The notes: generated by a model not told the origin, from the letters alone. A DNA stretch of 64,000 nucleotides from Lucifuga dentata (GCA_014773175.1 VXCM01002118.1:1-64000); one strand, 5' to 3'. Positions 26,395 to 40,050 are shown, counted from the stretch's first letter. Translations and numbers: made by a program.

Positions 26395-28055
26395 CTTAGA
26401 CTTAACTTATGACATTTAGCATCCAGAGACAGACAAGGAAGACAGACATAAATATCCTGTGTGCTGTTTGCATGAGAATTTATGATGGGATTACATGACT
26501 GTTCTCACCTCGTCTTGTCGCCCTACAGATCAAAGAACGTGAAGGACAGCCTGGGATGGAGTGATACGAGGGAGTGAGGGGAGCAGAGATGGATGAGGAA
26601 AAGAGGGGCGCAGAGAACATCGGAAAAGTAGGCAAGGAGAGATGACAGAGCAAAGGAGGAGAGGGTGGAGGAGGGAGAGGAGCTTGTGTAAATGAGAACG
26701 GGGGAGAAGACAGAAAAACAAAGAGAGAGAGATGGGTGGGATGAGTGCTGCGAAAATGAGAAATGAAGCAGGGGAACGGAGAAGATGCTGAAGTTGGTGT
26801 AAATAATGAGAGAGAGAGAGAGCGAGCAGTTTTACATTATCCATCTTTTAGACACAGTTGATCACAGTTCTGTCTGAACGTGAAGCATGGCCTTTTACAC
26901 TGCAAGCTAATTCATTCACACCCTAAGGGGTACAACTTGCACGCACACACACACACACACACACACCAATTCCAGGCTTGCATTCGCTGAAAGTACAGTT
27001 TCACACATGCACAGACATCCACGTCCAAAGACATAAGCAGAGTCTGAGCTGGACAAGCGAGAACATCTGCATATGCAATAATACACACCCTCAATTATGC
27101 AAAACATGCATGAGAGAACAATACACATAAGCGCATGGGTGTGTATGTACAAATGCAAACCCATCTAACACACCCACACACACTGATTGCTGTGGAGAAA
27201 ATTACCAAATCACACAGTATGAAGATTCTGTGAATGTTCTGTGAATGGAAAATTAAACCAATTTGCTAATTAATAATTAGATGGTGAGGAACTTTGCTTT
27301 TTTTTTCTTTTTGCTTTTTTCCTTTTTTTTTTTTTTTTTTTNTTTTTTTTTTTTTTTTTTTGCAGTGTCTGGTGGACAGACAATGAAGAATTATCTGCAA
27401 GCAAACTTTAATGATGCTATGCTGGAAGTATTTCAATATCATCATCAGCATCATGTTGTCTATATGTGGCCGATTGTGCACGGGTATAAGCAAAACACAA
27501 AAGATGAGAATTCTACTCCTTAGTCATTTACACACATAGTGAGATGCAGAGGACCATAAAAGGCTCAGAAAGATTTAAAACACTGGCTGTAGATAGATAA
27601 AAGTCCTGCCATTTGTTTCCCATGATTAAAGCTGTAGCCCACACAAAATCTGTACTTTGAGCATTGTAGGCTGGAAAACTTTTCTCATTCATTAGTGCAG
27701 AGCAGCAGCTTTGGAGAGCCAGAATTAATGCTTCTACAATAAATTCCACTGGTGACCAGTTTGCAAAGCATTAAAAAACAACAGAAAGTTCAGAAAGTAT
27801 TTTATAATCCACTTCTGTGTCCATTCCACACTGTAAAATGTGACAAGTTGATCTTACTTTAAAAAAATTAAAAAAAAAAAAAAAGNTAAAAAAAAAAAAA
27901 AAGTAAGATCAACTTGTCACATTTTACAGTGTATGTTTGATATGTTAGATGTTTATATATTTGCCAAAACATGGCTAAGTATATATTTTACGTGAGTGTG
28001 TTAGGGTGGCTTGGTGGTCAGCATTGTCTGCATACATCTTACTGGCATTTTAGCC
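26395..28055. other. no recognised gene
   Basis: The purine-rich 26,540-26,830 region gives a leucine/serine-rich minus frame of 104 codons that looks like low complexity. (CA)n lies at 26,941-26,966, and a T/A homopolymer with N at about 27,342. Confidence 0.5.
27828..27932. repeat. short palindromic element with about 33-bp inverted arms
   Basis: The left arm begins ACACTGTAAAATGTGACAAG and continues TTGATCTTACTTT. The right arm is its reverse complement, ending CACATTTTACAGTGT. The arms are separated by an A-rich spacer containing an N at about 27,886. The outer ACACTGTAAAA/TTTTACAGTGT ends look like TIRs of a very small MITE. Alternatively the palindrome could be an inverted assembly duplication around the N. 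Confidence 0.7.
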
Positions 28056-28726
28056 TTAAAGGACCATACCACCCATTGAGCCTAATATATTCAATTTTCA
28101 TACACGTAAGGTTACTGACAACCATTTCCCAAAGGATAAAACTGTATTTCAGCTTTCCTGATATTTTACAAAATCTCTTAATCTTTCAAAATCAAATATT
28201 CAAGTGATACACCTTAAAAATCCATGTTTCTCCCACTAAAAGTTACACAGCCTTATGAAGTCACGGTCCTTTAAATTTTTCAATAAACACAGATCTTCTT
28301 TTGGGACTATATTCNCTTATGAAGTCACGGTCCTTTAAATTTTTCAATAAACACAGATCTTCTTTTGGGACTATATTCCCCAGTGTAGACACACATTCAC
28401 TCCACACTTTTTATTGCGCTTAAATGCTAAAATTATGAAACTACAAAAAAAAAAAAAAAAAAAAANAAAAAAAAAAATACCCTCAATACTCATCTAGTAT
28501 TTGTGATGATGGATTACCTATCCCAAGAACATTTCAAGTGTCAACAAGTTGATTTTAATAGCATACCAGAATGTACTAAAACCAATGGCGGTCTAGAAGG
28601 TAAGGAAAAAAAATGTATTCACCATTCTAGTAGTATGCTTTGGGAAATGATTGTCGGTAACTTTACATGGATGAAAATTTAATATATTAGGCTCAAACAT
28701 GCAAAATGGGTGGTGCAGCCCTTTAA
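28056..28726 (+). mobile_element. long-TIR TTAA MITE, copy 4
   Basis: It starts TTAAAGGACCATACCACCC and ends GTGCAGCCCTTTAA. It lacks part of the left TIR (the TTTTGCATGT step) and contains an assembly duplication around N at 28,315 plus an N-broken poly-A at about 28,466. Confidence 0.9.
28252..28378. other. 63-bp duplication around a single N (assembly join)
   Basis: Positions 28,252-28,314 are repeated at 28,316-28,378 inside MITE copy 4. Confidence 0.85.
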
Positions 28727-30192
28727 TTGCAGTGCATACAAATTTTGGTGGAATATCACTTAAAGGTCAAATGTCAAAGAAATTTTTAAAGTACAAGTTT
28801 TAACTACATCTCGGTCTGCTGAAGAGCACTAAAGCTGCTTTTTTTATAAAACAAAAAACAAAGACTAGCAGGCATTAAACGGAGTGAAAAAAATGGTCGG
28901 AACTTGCTGTTTCTTGGAAGCACTGACTGCTGCAACTCAATGTTTAACTGAGTTGCAGTTAAATTAAAGCACTCAGCCATGTCATATTATCCACCTGGAA
29001 AAGCCAATTTGCCTGCAGCTGTATGATCAATCTCAACTGGAAGCTGACTGTGATTTATCAGCAAAAACAAGAGAGCCTGTGCAGCCTCACACACACTTCT
29101 ACATTGCACAGCCTACAGCGAACACGAATACATTTATTACAATTCAAAATGCATGCGGCTTTTCACCCTCAAAAGGGCCTCAAACAATTATGTATTTTCA
29201 AAGTAATCTGAGTACATGGGAGCTTTCAGCAACTGTACCAGTTTCCAATTCTCAATGTCTCATATGCAGATTACTCCAGTTCACGTGCAATTTTCTTCTC
29301 TCCAGCTCTGCTCTATTTCATCTTCTCAGCACAGCATCAAAGTATTCCAGATCCAGTGCCTATTAACCCTCCCCCATCGCCTCATAGTGCATGTGTGCGT
29401 GTGCCTGCCTCACTACTATATTGCCAAACAAACTTCAGAGATGCCTTCAGAGAAAGTAGTATTTCCAGCCAGTTTCTATGGCAATGAGAGAGTAAGTGGA
29501 TGTTCTGGCTTACTATTGTATTGAAGTTGTTAAGCCTTATGGAAAGTGTGACTACGCCACATAGGTGTCTTTGAAAGCAGTGGTACAAACCAATTCAAAC
29601 TACAGGATAATTGTTGTTTTCGTGCAAAGCTACGGTGGCTCTTTTGTGTGAAAGGGAAAGTGTGGTACAGCAGCTACAGTTCTGTTCATTTTAAAATGGT
29701 TTATCAGTCTGAGAGCAGTCCACTACACATGTACATAAAGCGATGTGTTTTGAGTCCTTTGGATAAAATCTACTAGAAATATTGTGTAAGACCCTATTAT
29801 GACTGTTATCACACACTTGTCCTGCAAGAAGGAAGGTGAAATGCCAGAATATATTAAGTAAAGCTACTGTCAGCTCAACAATAATGTCAGTAACTGAATT
29901 AAATGTTGACTCCCTTTAATTCAGATCCTTTATACAGTTGTTCTTCCATGCTAAATAGTGATCCCCAAAAACCTGAATTTAATGTAAAAAACAGTGGAGT
30001 CCTCCACTAAAAGAAAGTATGAAAGCGACAAGTTTCAGCTCAATGCTAAGTAACATTAAACAACAGTACATGCCATGAATGATGTAACACTAGCTTTTCT
30101 CTTGCATGTTCTGTTGCCATTGATGCTTACGGCTTAGCTTTGTGTTTGAGCCACAAAATAAAGGCCTCATTGGATGTCTGCTACTGTGGTTC
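28727..30192. other. no recognised gene
   Basis: AT-rich sequence with short chance frames. A small 10-bp inverted repeat, CTGCAACTCA...TGAGTTGCAG, lies near 28,931-28,959. Confidence 0.5.
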
Positions 30193-30759
30193 CTAAAAGA
30201 CCATACCCGCCATTTTGCATGTTTGAGCCTAATATATTCAATTTTCATACATGTTACATTACTGACAATGGATAAAACCGTATTTCAGCTTTCCTGATAT
30301 TTTGCAGTCTTTTAATCTTTCAAAATCAAATATTCAAGCAATCTTTAAAGATCAATGTTTCGCCTGCTAATAGTTATGTAGCCTTATGAATTCATAGTCG
30401 TTAAAATTTTTTGATAGCGCATGTCTTCTTTTGGGACTACATTCCCTGGTGGAGACATACATTCACTCCACACTTTTTATTGCTTAAATGCTAAAATTAC
30501 GTAACTTCGAAAAAAAAATCTGAATACACGTGTTGTTTGCGATGATGGATTGCCTATCCCAAGAACGTTTCAAGTATCAACAAGTTGATTTTAATAGCAG
30601 AATGAACTGAAACCAATGGTGGTCTGGAAGGTAGGAAAAACATTTTTTATTTCACTGTTCCAGTAGTATGCTTTGGAAAATGACTGTCAGTAATGTTATG
30701 TGTAGGAAAATTTAATATATTAGGTTCAAACATGCAAAATGGCCGGTATGGTCCTTTAA
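30193..30759 (+). mobile_element. long-TIR TTAA MITE, copy 5
   Basis: The left end is degraded (CTAAAAGACCATACCCGCC) and the right end is intact (GCCGGTATGGTCCTTTAA). Several internal deletions relative to other copies suggest it is older. Confidence 0.85.
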
Positions 30760-31660
30760 CCTTGGGTTCAGGACCACGAGGGGAGAGACCTTGAGGAGTA
30801 TGAAAAATTAATGTTCCTTCTCAAACTTTCTTGAATAAGTTATCATGTTATTAATCTTTGCAACAATCTAATTTTCTTATGAAATAATTGAAATCTTAAC
30901 ATCCAGCACAGATATTACCTGAGAAATAACATATTTTAATGAGCTTGGGGTTTTTCATAGTAATGTGAAGTTGATGCGTATTGCATAAACAGCCGTCTTC
31001 CACAGAGCTACACTGGGAAACGATACAGACAGGAGCTCAAACCGTTACATTACCACACCAAGTAAAATAGAAGACTAGGAAACTAATACTAGGAAATACA
31101 GCTTCTTTGCTGGTCTTTAAGCTGCAGGCCATGACACCACCATTATACTTTTCAAAAGACAACAAAAGTAGTTGTCAAACTGGCTTTGGACTGAATCCCT
31201 GGCTGCACAATGCGTGCTGCTCCCTATCATGTATCCCACAGACTTTGGCAGATAATTGCTTGGTGAGGAACACAAGTTAATCAAAACTAGGCTACTTCTT
31301 CCTTCACGCTGATTTGGCCCATGTTGCTGCTCCCAAATCCCTCTCCCTTTGTAGTTAACATACACCGCTCTGGGCCGGCTTTCTCTGATCTTCCTAACAT
31401 TACTGCCACACACTCGGCGAGCGTATTGTATTCAGAAAATTAACACGTGCTTCTGTTCAACCTGCGTTTCTTCTGTTGTGGGTGAGATTATTTATGTGTC
31501 ACAGCTTTGAATATTACAATGAAATGTACCATCAGAGCAGAAAACTGGCAGGTCGCTGCAGCTGTGGCGATGCATTTAAAGCCAAAACCTTTCCACATTG
31601 TTAGCTAATTTTCATATGATAAAATATGACTAATACATGATAAATGCACCCTTTTTTTTA
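30760..31660. other. no recognised gene
   Basis: A 98-codon minus frame at 31,117-31,413 has no recognisable motif, and I leave it unannotated. Confidence 0.4.
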
Positions 31661-31880
31661 ACTTAAAGTCAAGTCAAATTTATTTGTACAGCCCAGTATC
31701 ACATACAACGTCTCAAAGGGTTTAACAGACCCACACATTAGCAGTTCCCGACCCAGCCCAAGCCCTCTAAGAAGACGAGGAAAAACTCCCTAAAAAAACC
31801 TTATTATATAATTAAAATGGAAGAAACCTCAGGAGAGGCTATTCAAAGAGAGACTCCCTCTCCTCAAACTATGGGGTTTG
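31661..31880 (+). repeat. common percomorph dispersed repeat
   Basis: AAATTTATTTGTACAGCCCA, TCTCAAAGGGTTTAACAGAC, GAGGAAAAACTCCCTAAAAA and GGAAGAAACCTCAGGAGAGG occur in this order. This is the order in a very abundant teleost interspersed repeat. The copy is moderately diverged. Confidence 0.65.
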
Positions 31881-32965
31881 CAATAGGAGCTGCAGGTGTA
31901 GAAACAGGTAAATTACTAAAATCAAAATGACATTTATTTCATTTCTTGCAATTTTTCTCATTGATTGCTTACTTGAATGAAACCATTAGGCATAAATACA
32001 AAATCCAGCTACTAATGGCAGCAATACAAGACAGTAGGAGGGTGGAGCAGAAAAGGAGCTTGTATGATTAGAGGAACTACCTGAATAAATAAAAGCTGAC
32101 ATAAGCCTCCAAATCCCATTTCAGAATCCTCTTAGTACCAGTGAAGGCAGCTCAGATATTGGCGATGATTACACACTAATCAAGCTGTTTGGCTTCGTTT
32201 GGAACCTTATGAAGTACTGCAGGCTCATGATTATACATGATCTGCCTCACACTCCTCGTGTCAAGCCACCAACAGCAATTGTAAGGCATGAGTACGTTGG
32301 GGAGCCGTGAAACAGACATAAACGTTGATGAAGATTGTGAGCAAATCTGCTTGACTGCGCTTTGTCTGTACCAGCTGGAATAACAGCTGCCTACTTGCAC
32401 AAACACACAATCGTGTCCAGACACATGAATTACAGCACTACTGACACACATGGAAACACACACATGCTCACAAACCCATTGCTTGATTGCTTTGTGTCCA
32501 CTGGAGGTGATAATAGCGCTAACGGCCATACAATTGCATCAAAGCATCTGTCGCCACGGCATTCTGGCAGTTAGGCACATCGTCAGTCACAACAAGAGTC
32601 AATTGCTAAGTGCTTACGTAGCTCTGGGGCTGAATGTCCAACACCCATGGTCACACTCACACACACACACCACTCAATATTTCATCCATGTCTCTACCTA
32701 AGTACCACATCTGTATCTATCCATTCAAACAAACACATACAAGCATCATTTTAGCATATGCATACATTCACAATGTTGGGATGCCCTGATTCCCAACATT
32801 ATATGATACACTCAAACATAAACACACATACGCACACACACAAATGAGTCAGATGAGATATGCACCACCTCAGTCAGCTTGCTTGCTTATTGATCAGTGT
32901 TGAAATGGAGATGCTGATTAATCAGGAGGCAGAAACCAATCAGATCCCTGACAGCTGCAAACACA

Positions 32966-32996
<31 letters not shown>

Positions 32997-35148
32997 CAAG
33001 GAATCTCTAGTGTCCACCATGCCAGTGTTTCCTCTGTGCCTTTGCCCTTTATAGCTCTTAAACAAATACATCGTAACTGTTAAAAAAAAAAAAGNTTTTT
33101 TTTTTTTTTTTTTTTTTACACGCTATACTGAACCATGTGTCCTGATTTAGCACCAGTGTAGCTGTGAAAATGAGCTGTGGATTGTGACGGGCACACACAC
33201 ATTTTCTCACTCCCACTAAAAGAAAAAAAATGTTAATACAAATTCAACTGATGCCCACATTCTCAGAAAACACAGATATACTATTTGTAATTGTGTCTCA
33301 ACATTCACACTCTATTCATTATGCTGTAATGTACACATGAGATCACACACAATCACTTTTTCACTATAATAATCACTTCTGCTCACTTTCTCAAATCCAG
33401 ACATATATAGTACGCACAATATTAAATAGTAACATGCCCACAGGAGCAACATGACATTCAAATTCAAATACAGTATGTCGTATGTCTGTACTGCAGGTAT
33501 ACAGTACTCTCTCTCTCTCTCTCTCTCTCTCTNACACACACACACACACATAGTTCAATATAACCTGGGGTATTGCAAGGAAAATGGTCCCAAAGTGCAA
33601 TTCATCACTTCTGTCTCCTCTCATTCCTCTCTCCTGAAGCAATACTGACCTTTCAGTATGATTCATACCGCTACACACGCAACCACACACACACACACTA
33701 ACACCCTGCATTTTTATATACACATCTTACGTTAACTTTCTAAAACCCTCATGTGTAGCTTTAGTCTTTATAATGTTATCCTGCTCTACAGACCTGACAT
33801 ATGCGTCTTTAGGCGATGGAAATGAGCCTGCAGGAACTGGGACATATTTGATTTGGATAATTTAATGGGGCTTTAAGGAATAGATTGTGGATGAAAAATA
33901 CACTCGGTTATTGGCAAAAGTGTTCAATTTCCTTGCCCTGTAATGATGCCCATCTATCACAGCCTTTATTTTATTATTTTATGCAGATTTGTATTGTCAT
34001 GCTAATCTTACAGTTACTTATACACTTCTATTCTGCTGACTGAGACTTGCCGGAGCCAGCGCTGTAACCTTTGGTTACTACTTGATGGCTTTGTTAATGT
34101 AATTGTGCTGCAGCATTTGTTTTACAGCAAAGAAAGGTGCTAAAGATGCTCATGATAAAGCAAAACATTTTTGTGAAGTGTAATTAGCAGCAAATTACAC
34201 CATTTTGAGTCCACGTGTGATATCTTATATTTAAAAAGTCAAATTTTTCAAGGTATTGTTTAGATTTTTAGCTTGTTATTGTCGCTCTGAATGTTTCTGA
34301 TTAGGTTGTAAAGGTTTTGTTACCACCTGACTGAGTTCAATAAGCAGCTTGTTTCGATCAAATAGCATCAATTAAACAGGAGCGATGACGCCAACAGCAA
34401 GGCGGTTCTGTCTACATGAACTAGTTCAGTCAGCAACCCAGATACACAAGTGGGAGAAACGGATGGAGGAAAGAGATTGGATGTTTAAAGAGGGGAATGC
34501 GAGGCAGAGAGAACAAGAAACCATGAGGAAAAGGAAAAAATGAAAGAAGAGCAAGAAGGACAGAAAGGGAGATGGAATATCTGGTAAAGAACTATAGAAT
34601 GAAGGAGACAGAAGCACAGATGGTCAAAAAGTGATGGAAGACTTAAGAGAGGGAAATCTAATGAAAGAAAAGAAGAGAGACGGAGAGGAAAAGAGGAAAA
34701 AAGCAGAAAGAGGGGAAAATGTTGAGCGTCGTGAAGGTGAAAGGAGAGAGAGCAAGGAGACAATGAAGAATAGAGACAGGCAGCCACAATGAGGAAGATG
34801 AGTCCACTAATGCACATACCGCATATTCTCATCCAGGCTGAAACTGTGCTGTGTGTTCCATCGTGTTGGGATTCTCCATCCAATTTCCTGCCTCTCATCA
34901 CTGTCAAAACAGAACAAATAAAATGTTTAAGCAGGATGGATCACCCACTTTGTAAGAAAGACAGAAAAATGAAATGGCCATGTTTAGCACAATTCCAACC
35001 CGGTTCACTCTTTTAAAGAAAAAAACAAGCAAAACAGAAAAGGAATTAGTGGTCAAAACTAGAAATTGGAACATTTCTCCAAGTTGCAGAATGTCAGAAT
35101 ATTTGTATTAAAGACTAATGAATAACATCTCTAATAGCTAGTGGTCTA

Positions 35149-35220
35149 AGAGTCGTTCACACCTTGGGTCAGGTGACTCCTTGCGTCATGTGGGAGTCAT
35201 GTGAGGGTGTGAACGACTCT
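35149..35220. repeat. 72-bp hairpin with perfect 15-bp arms
   Basis: AGAGTCGTTCACACC at 35,149 pairs perfectly with GGTGTGAACGACTCT ending at 35,220. Inside, TGACTCC and GGAGTCA form a second pairing, so the whole 72 bp can fold as a nested stem. It could be a remnant of a fold-back element or a structured RNA; nothing decides between these. Confidence 0.65.
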
Positions 35221-36178
35221 CAGAGGATAAATTCTGGTTTACAGCTGATCCAAAACTGACTTGGATGAGTGATGAAATGTCTTCAAGACATTAATGTTAG
35301 ATGATCAATGACCTGGTTGACTGTGCTGAATGCTTGGAAACATTTAATCAATGCTCTAAAATTACCATAAGTGTAAATATTAAATGATTTATCTCTGTTA
35401 ATTCTGTAAAAAAACAAAAAAAAAAATTTCAATTTATTGCAGCATAACGACAAATTATTATGTAACTGCCCATGAGTGTTGTAAATGACTTTACAGTACA
35501 GCACCGTATTGCATCTCTGCTATGATAACTATGAAGCAGGAAAATAGGTTTTGCTGCAGGCTGGTTTTCACAGCTGTAAACATAACGTTCTGACGAAAGA
35601 TAAATTAATTGCACACAATTAAAGCATAGTGAATATCATCATGAATACTTTTGGTGGTGCCATGGTTTTGTACGATTCAGCCCTGGAGACTTTGCAAATC
35701 TTCCTCCAATTTTTACAGGCTTTTCATGTTCCACATAGAGCATTCCATGACCATGAAACTGAATTTGGCTGGTGCCCCTTTAAGAATCTGAACTCAAATA
35801 CACCCTTATTTCAGATGCCACCAAACTGAATGCGATCAGTTGGAAAGATGCAGACAAGAGGAAAGACACGAGAAATAGAACATCACATAACCAGTCTGAG
35901 CCATTCAAAGAATACGACTATTCATTAACTATCATTAGACATCATAATGACATAACTGCATGCCTTAAAGCTCACATATGGAGTACATATGTTAAAAATG
36001 ACCATCCATATACATAAAGAGTACCTCCAACCACATGAAAACATCCCAGCCATATTTGATTATCGTAGAGGGGAGAGAAAGGGCTGAACAAGAATGTGTA
36101 TGTGGCCTGTAGGCTGACAGGATAAAGGATCAGCATGGGTATATGATGATGTGTGTATGTTCATAAAGTAAAGGCAGA

Positions 36179-36209
36179 TTTACATGATGGTCTTTGACCA
36201 TCATGTAAA
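36179..36209. repeat. 14-bp perfect stem with a 3-nt loop
   Basis: TTTACATGATGGTC, then TTT, then GACCATCATGTAAA. The stem is too short for a miRNA precursor and no T-run follows. Confidence 0.7.
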
Positions 36210-37379
36210 GTTGACCCTTATCTTTTATACTGAACAGCAAATACTAGATTTTGTATAATCGACCAGAGAAAAATCCAGAAAACTCAACTTTTCATGCTGG
36301 TGAAGACATGCAGTGTGCAAAAGGGTGGAGCAGATCGAATTAGAAAGCTACCATATGGCAGCCTTGTGATTACAGAGTGACTTAGTTATAAAGGGAGGGA
36401 GCGGTTCATATATAATGAACATGTACTGTGAGCAATGATGAAAAGGTCGAATTGAATGAGAGGGCTTGAAGAGTGTATTATTCACTCTGATGTAGGTTAA
36501 GTTTGCTCATTCCCTGTTTCTCTCACTAACCTGTGCCATTCCTCTGATTTCTCTCTTTCTCTGACTCCTCTACATCCTCTAAAGGCCTCACTGCCTCCTT
36601 TCCAGCTATCACTCTAATTCTCTCTCTCTCTCTATCTCTCTCTCTCTCTCTCTTTCTCTGCACTTACACACTCTTCTATTATCTGTCTCAGTCTGGATTT
36701 GTCTTTCACCTGTGCCTTTTCCATTTCTTTGTCTGCATCTTTTTCTCAGTGTCTGGTAGGCACTGTCTGCATGCTGGATGTGCTTCTCATCTTTTTTAGA
36801 ACTTGGGAGCCAAGTCATCTTCACCTCTCTTCACATCGTCTTTCTTCTCTCTCTATGCTCTCCCCGCTGCAAATAATTCAAAACCTTCTCTGTATCTTCC
36901 TCAGCTCCCACACGGAGAAAACTGACTGAACATCGGTCAGAGGAGAGAGAGAAAATATTTGAGAGGACACACAGAGAAACAGTGGAGACAGCGGCAGGCA
37001 GTGCCCTGGCAATGAAAGGGAAGGAACATTTTGGGCTTGGTTTCAAACACACACACACACACAGAGTGGTGGTTTGGAGACAGTGTGGGTGTGTATACAC
37101 CTCCGCTTCCCAAAATAATCCTCCAGATGAGGGGCAGGGAGGTTGGTACAGGCAGGGTGAGGTTGGTACAGGGGGATATAAATGGATGCTAATTATACGG
37201 CTCCTTCAGATTATGTTCAAATCCAGCACACACAAGCATACACAAACACACTCTCTGCTTGTGTATGAACATGTTCCTTTCCTGTGTGTATCTGAAAGCA
37301 TGCATGATTGTTCCTCTTCACTAACATACTCTTACAGTGATGGGTGTGGATGGCAATTTTATGGTTATTAAATGCTACG

Positions 37380-37408
37380 ATACTCTACATCCATTCAATC
37401 TATCTCTT

Positions 37409-37445
<37 letters not shown>

Positions 37446-37475
37446 NATACTCTACATCCATTCAATCTATCTCTT

Positions 37476-37512
<37 letters not shown>
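37380..37512. other. 66-bp duplication around a single N in a (CT)n region
   Basis: ATACTCTACATCCATTCAAT plus the following (CT)n occurs on both sides of N at 37,446. Confidence 0.85.
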
Positions 37513-37514
<2 letters not shown>

Positions 37515-37517
37515 CAC

Positions 37518-37550
<33 letters not shown>

Positions 37551-39249
37551 TTACAATGAATAGTGATGCTATGATTCACAAACAGCGTCCAAATCCAGCC
37601 AAAAAGAGAACTCCTATGTATTATTTCTATAATCCCTTCAAAAATAGAGCTCAAAGAGCCTCAAAAGCCATTTTCTGGAGCTGCACCATCACCAAAGTAT
37701 TAAAACCTGACTGTGTGAACTCTGAATGTTTGTCTAAGCTCATAATGAGTTTTATATAGATGCCATAACAGTTCTAAAATAGAAGAATACTGTCTACTGT
37801 GCCCTCAATCCTGTCACTGTTTCCACATACAGTTTCCTCCTACTCACTGCCAAATGTCAATTATTGACACTGCAAAATAGGCTAACTTTATTTCTAGTTT
37901 AGCAAGAGGCTTTTTAATGCAAAGGGGAGAGAGGGAAAATGAAAAAAGGAGGAGAAAAGGAAGAGAGAGCACTAGATATAAATGGTAGATAACTGACTGG
38001 CTGGTTGATGAGAAGAAAATGCAGGAGAGGAAAGACAAACAGAAGACTTGCTGTGTGCTAAGGATTTAACCAAAAAGAGGAACAGAAAACACTTCTCATA
38101 TCAGCAGTTCTCCACTGAATCTCTGCATGTCAGCTTTTCAGGAAATAAGAAAAATGCATGATTTTTCCAATGACACAGATTTTTATGATGAATTTTCATG
38201 GGGAACTTGCTGTCAGAATTTTTTCATGTTGGGAACGGTATTGTTACAGCAATCAGTTACAATTTAAAAAAAAGAAAACGCAATACTGGACATTAGCATT
38301 TTAAGTAAGAAACCAGATGACGTGTGCCAGGAGCAGTAGTGTGACAGAGAAACACATACAGGAGAGCTCAATGAAAAGTGACATTAGAATTTAGGATTTA
38401 AAGACCTTCTGCCCCACCTGCTGCTTATACAGGGTATAACAACAGACTATGGCGTGCTCATTTTCTGCCTTTTGCTTCCCATAGAGAAGAGACGAGAAGA
38501 GAAGAGAAGCTTGTTGGACCTGAAATGTCATTCCAGAATCTATGATGACTTATTTTGGCAGTATTCCCGATTGCATTCCAAGATAACCTGCATGTGTATA
38601 TGCATGCATAGTCTCCTTCTCCACCCTCTTCTTATCAAGTTCAACTTCTGCCAAAAGAAAATCTCAGATAAGTGTTGTGTAACAACACTTGGTTCTGTCT
38701 CTCCTTTGTATTTCCTCTGTATTCACCTTCAGAGCTCAATTACCAAAAATTTCCAAACCTGCCATACAAAGAAAGAAAGACTTAATAGGACAAGTATCTT
38801 TAGCCCTCTCTCCCTACCATTTTGCTCATTATTCTCCATTTCACAACAATTCTCTATGGAAAATTTAGTTATGAGAAAAGATAATCCGTAACTAATAATA
38901 TTAATAATGGCTGCATAACATTTATGTGTAGCAGAGTCATCATCCTGTATTATTCCTGGCTCAAGCTATAGAGGCACATCTAAATGGGACGGAGCCATCA
39001 TTCATTTTAGTTATTAGTTACACCTGTGCATTTCCTGCTATAATAATGTTGTGAGAAAGGCGTATGACTGTGCTTTGGTCTCACATCACACGTCATGTCA
39101 AGCCCAATAAATAGAAACCAAAGCTAATTTTCCCTTTACAGATAAACAAACTGACAACAGAAGTACAGAAAAAAACACAGAAAGAAAGAAAAGTAATTTA
39201 TTTTTCTGAGTCTCCTGCCTAAAAATCCTGCTGTGCGTCTACATCACAC

Positions 39250-39475
39250 TTTACGGCAGGTCGCGGAGACAAACAAAGCCCCAGCCCAGTGTTCGCTCGC
39301 AACAGTGACGTCAGCGCGCCGCGGCGGTGCACTCAGCGCGCGGCGATTGGGCGAGAGCGGAGCTAAAGTGTTTTGTACGGTAGAAAGACAAGACACGGAT
39401 AACAACAGCGGCGGCCACATGACGCGAACTAAAGACACACTCGCACTTTTTGGATTAACACTATAACATTTTCGG
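39250..39475 (+). promoter_or_regulatory. bad: bad promoter and non-coding first exon
   Basis: This is a locally CpG-rich block (GCGCGCCGCGGCGG near 39,314) containing a full palindromic CRE-type site, TGACGTCA, at 39,306-39,313 and an inverted CCAAT box (ATTGG) at 39,346-39,350. The transcript probably starts shortly downstream. A good donor, TTTTCGG|GTAAGAAAG, ends the leader exon at 39,475, and the next acceptor is at 40,042. The leader contains an ATG at 39,419 opening a 15-codon upstream frame that stops at 39,466. No TATA box is evident. The exact start site cannot be read from sequence. Confidence 0.65.
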
Positions 39476-40050
39476 GTAAGAAAGTCTATTCGTAATCGTT
39501 TTCCTGCACACTGATAGCTCGTACAGCCCCGCAGCAGCTTCCGCCCTGTGGGAAGTTTCTTTTGTCCTTTTCAGTCAACAACAACAAAACAATCGTTGAC
39601 CGACGAGGGAGTGCTGGGCGGTTTAATAGCAATGTAACAACAAGTTGTTTATCACGTTATATCAGATTGTTTTGTCAAAACAACTCGGTTATCTCGCCGG
39701 TTGTTACACCGTGGATACCTTTGGACTGTCAAATGTCTTGACAGCAAAGATAGAGCGCTGGGCGGAATGGTTATGGACAGCATCAGCGATACAATGGATG
39801 ATGCCATTTTATGATTATTGAATAATTAGCTAGTTTGACAGTAAAATGGCAGTACGTCATCATTTACCCTTTCTTCCTTACAAACATAATTATGTGAAAC
39901 TTATAAAGGTAAAATGTTGTTGTAGTTACCAGATGTATAACAGTTTGTCAATGTGTTTTCACCCAGACACGTGTGTGTTTGTGTCTCATCTTCAAATTTT
40001 CTGTCTTATTCCTAATTAGTGTTTTACTTCTTGTTTCTCCAGATGTCAGG

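Larger units (their letters stand above)
31881..39240. other. long gene-free interval
   Basis: No exon was recognised. Contents include (CA)n at about 32,960-32,998, an A/T homopolymer break with N at 33,095, (CT)n with N at 33,532, a purine-rich 34,440-34,800 stretch, (CT)n at 36,618-36,656, and (CT)n arrays around 37,405-37,512 that include an assembly duplication around N at 37,446. Open frames of 100-145 codons fall on these low-complexity stretches or lack motifs. Confidence 0.5.
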
